DNA of 64,000 nt from Brucella oryzae. GTDB taxonomy: Bacteria > Pseudomonadota > Alphaproteobacteria > Rhizobiales > Rhizobiaceae. The notes under the pieces are model-generated. The model made no database searches. It saw only the letters and a list, made by a program, of their open reading frames with translations, and was not told the DNA's origin. Positions 62,705-64,000 of this stretch are shown here, one piece after another (the first letter of the stretch is position 1; each line of letters opens with the position of its first letter). A program made the position numbers and the translations under genes. The DNA is taken from contig JAAVLL010000001.1 in the NCBI GenBank assembly GCA_012103035.1, positions 1,028,501 to 1,092,500 on the forward strand, given 5' to 3'.

Positions 62705-62961
62705 TGTTTTGACCGCTTCCGATAAATGAGAGCGTTTCAGAACAGGTTCCGGTCTGAAGCTTCAGTCATCTTTGCTTGAAAAGCTCTAGAACGGTTTGAT
62801 GAGCCGTTCCATTTTCTGTTGCTACGCATTTCTGGAAGCGAAACCGGTTCGCTGGAAATGCTTTGAAGCGGCTTTCCTTTTGATTCAGAAAACCGCTCCA
62901 TCCTCTTGTTTTAAAGCCGATTCAACGCATGAAAAGCTTTCATGCGCCGAGGCGCGGTCGA
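62705..62961 (-). repeat. Intergenic mosaic of stem-loops between binding protein and permease genes
   Basis: A 257-base gap inside the transporter operon. Inverted repeats include TTCAGA/TCTGAA at 62736-62758, GAACGG/CCGTTC at 62789-62809, a near-palindrome around ACCGGT at 62837-62857, AGCGG/CCGCT at 62866-62897, and CGCATGAAA/TTTCATGCG at 62926-62946. The last lies just after the binding-protein stop and is the best candidate for a processing or partial termination hairpin. The rest resembles repeat-derived sequence common between genes in this group. Confidence 0.6.
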
Positions 62962-64000
62962 CTATTCCTTGCTGACAGGCGCCAGGAAGTTGGAATCGAA
63001 CGTTGGGCCGAGCTTGTAGCCCTTCACGTTGCTGCCAATGCCGGCAACTTCAACCTGCTGGAACAACATGACGAACGGGCTCTGATCGAGAGCTTCCTGC
63101 TGAAGCTTCTTGTATTCCTCGGCACGCTTGTCGTTGTCGCGTTCCAGAAGTGCAGCCTGCGTCTGTTTGGTCAGCTCAGGAATATCCCAGGCGTTGCGCC
63201 AGGCAAGCGTCTTGACAGATGCGTCATCGCTGTTGTCCGGATTGCTCGTGAAGGCTTCGGCGTTGGAATTCGGATCCCAATAATCCATGCCCCACTGTCC
63301 GATATACATATCGTGGTTACGGGCACGATACTTGGTCAGCGTCTGCTTGCCGTCGCCGGGGATGATTTCGATCTTCACGCCAGCCTGAGCAGCGGTCTGC
63401 TGGAAGGATTCGGCAATGCCGGTGACCGGCTGTCCGTTACGAACGTCGAACGTGACCGAGAGACCGTCCTTCAAGCCCGCCTTGGCGAGAAGTTCCTTCG
63501 CCTTGGCTACGTCGAGCTTGTACGGCGCAGCATCGAGCGCACCAAGAACGCCCTTGGCCTGATAGGTCTGGCGGATTTCACCAATGCCCTTGATGAGGGT
63601 CGAACCGATTGCATCGTAATCGACCAGATATTTGAACGCTTCGCGAACTTCCGGCTTGGCCAGGTTCTCGTTCTTCTGATTGAGGCTGATGTAATAGACC
63701 GTGCCCTTGGCGGCGCTGGCGGTGGTCAGCTTGTCGTTCTTCAGAACGGCCTCATAGTCGCCCGGCTCCAGATTGCGGGCCACATCGACGTCGCCGGACT
63801 CAAGCATCAGGCGCTGCGTTGCGCTTTCCTTGACGTGACGATAGAAGACGCGCTTGAGCTTGGCCTTCTCGCCATAGAAATTGTCGTTGCGTTCCAGGAT
63901 GACGACTTCATTGGCGCGCCATTCGCGGATCGTGAACGGCCCCGAGCCCGCCGACTTGGTTTTCAGCCATGCATTGGCATAGTCGGTGTCGTATTTGTAA
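62962..64000 (-). CDS. Peptide/nickel-type ABC transporter substrate-binding protein (SBP_bac_5), 5' end outside window
   Basis: Periplasmic receptor of the importer encoded downstream. The frame is open from the window edge (YKYDTDYANAWLKTKSAGSGPFTIREWRANEVVILERNDNFYG) to the stop at 62962. Family marks are RVFYRHVKESATQRLMLESGDVDVARNL, YYISLNQKNENLAKPEVREAFKYLVDYDAI, PYKLDVAKAKELLAKAGLKDGLSVTFDV and DMYIGQWGMDYWDPNSNAEAF. The visible 345 residues are the C-terminal two thirds; signal peptide and N-lobe are missing. The ligand cannot be told. Confidence 0.92.
   Translation of the reverse strand, partial: YKYDTDYANAWLKTKSAGSGPFTIREWRANEVVILERNDNFYGEKAKLKRVFYRHVKESATQRLMLESGDVDVARNLEPGDYEAVLKNDKLTTASAAKGTVYYISLNQKNENLAKPEVREAFKYLVDYDAIGSTLIKGIGEIRQTYQAKGVLGALDAAPYKLDVAKAKELLAKAGLKDGLSVTFDVRNGQPVTGIAESFQQTAAQAGVKIEIIPGDGKQTLTKYRARNHDMYIGQWGMDYWDPNSNAEAFTSNPDNSDDASVKTLAWRNAWDIPELTKQTQAALLERDNDKRAEEYKKLQQEALDQSPFVMLFQQVEVAGIGSNVKGYKLGPTFDSNFLAPVSKE

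Overview
The window looks like chromosomal DNA of an alphaproteobacterium of the Brucella/Ochrobactrum group (Brucellaceae, Rhizobiales). This rests on the fused SecDF, the aerobic-type cobalamin cluster with a CobR-like flavin reductase, the DUF1127 gene, and a family of AGAGCGC-type intergenic palindromes. I assign it from protein and gene-order recognition only; no search was run.

Layout. 1-2,040: end of a peptide ABC permease pair, a RbsD/FucU mutarotase and an EF-hand protein. 2,301-2,376: tRNA-Lys(CTT). 2,950-5,560: DedA and TerC-CBS membrane proteins. 6,120-8,830: sulfate ABC transporter (binding protein, two permeases, no ATPase). 8,870-15,000: a small hydrolase, a flippase-like membrane protein, a KefB-type antiporter and SecDF. 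15,750-18,320: large MscS channel. 18,790-22,630: FAD/GcvT demethylase-type enzyme with its AraC/GlxA regulator. 22,920-24,640: DUF1127 gene, divergent LysR regulator, entericidin. 24,675-28,705: GT39 glycosyltransferase and two valine-degradation genes (mmsB, acyl-CoA dehydrogenase). 28,886-57,930: cobalamin synthesis in several blocks, namely cobQ; riboswitch-cbtB-cbtA-cobU-cobW-cobN-cobO-eamA; cobE; cobM; cobK-cbiD; cobA-cobB-cobC-cbiB; cobR; cobG-cobH-cobI-cobJ; cobL. Interleaved are TSUP, TerB, MFS/TetR, a periplasmic binding protein, a hydrolase and a lipoprotein. 58,000-59,100: siderophore-interacting protein. 59,135-64,000: peptide/nickel-type ABC transporter.

The cobalamin genes together cover most of the route from uroporphyrinogen III to adenosylcobyric acid and cobinamide handling. 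The mix is notable: CobG and CobN (oxygen-dependent, late cobalt insertion) stand beside CbiD and a CbiG domain fused to CobJ, which are usually linked to the anaerobic route. No cobF, cobST or lower-ligand genes are visible here.

The dominant oddity is technical. Roughly 45-60 conserved genes or gene segments are broken by single-base frame changes, including the core gene secDF. Where the expected codons can be inferred, nearly all are one base missing from a run of identical bases. I therefore annotate these as single genes with probable sequence errors and give the full spans, not as pseudogenes. I found no insertion sequence, prophage, CRISPR array or other clear mobile element, and no convincing undescribed defence or biosynthetic system.
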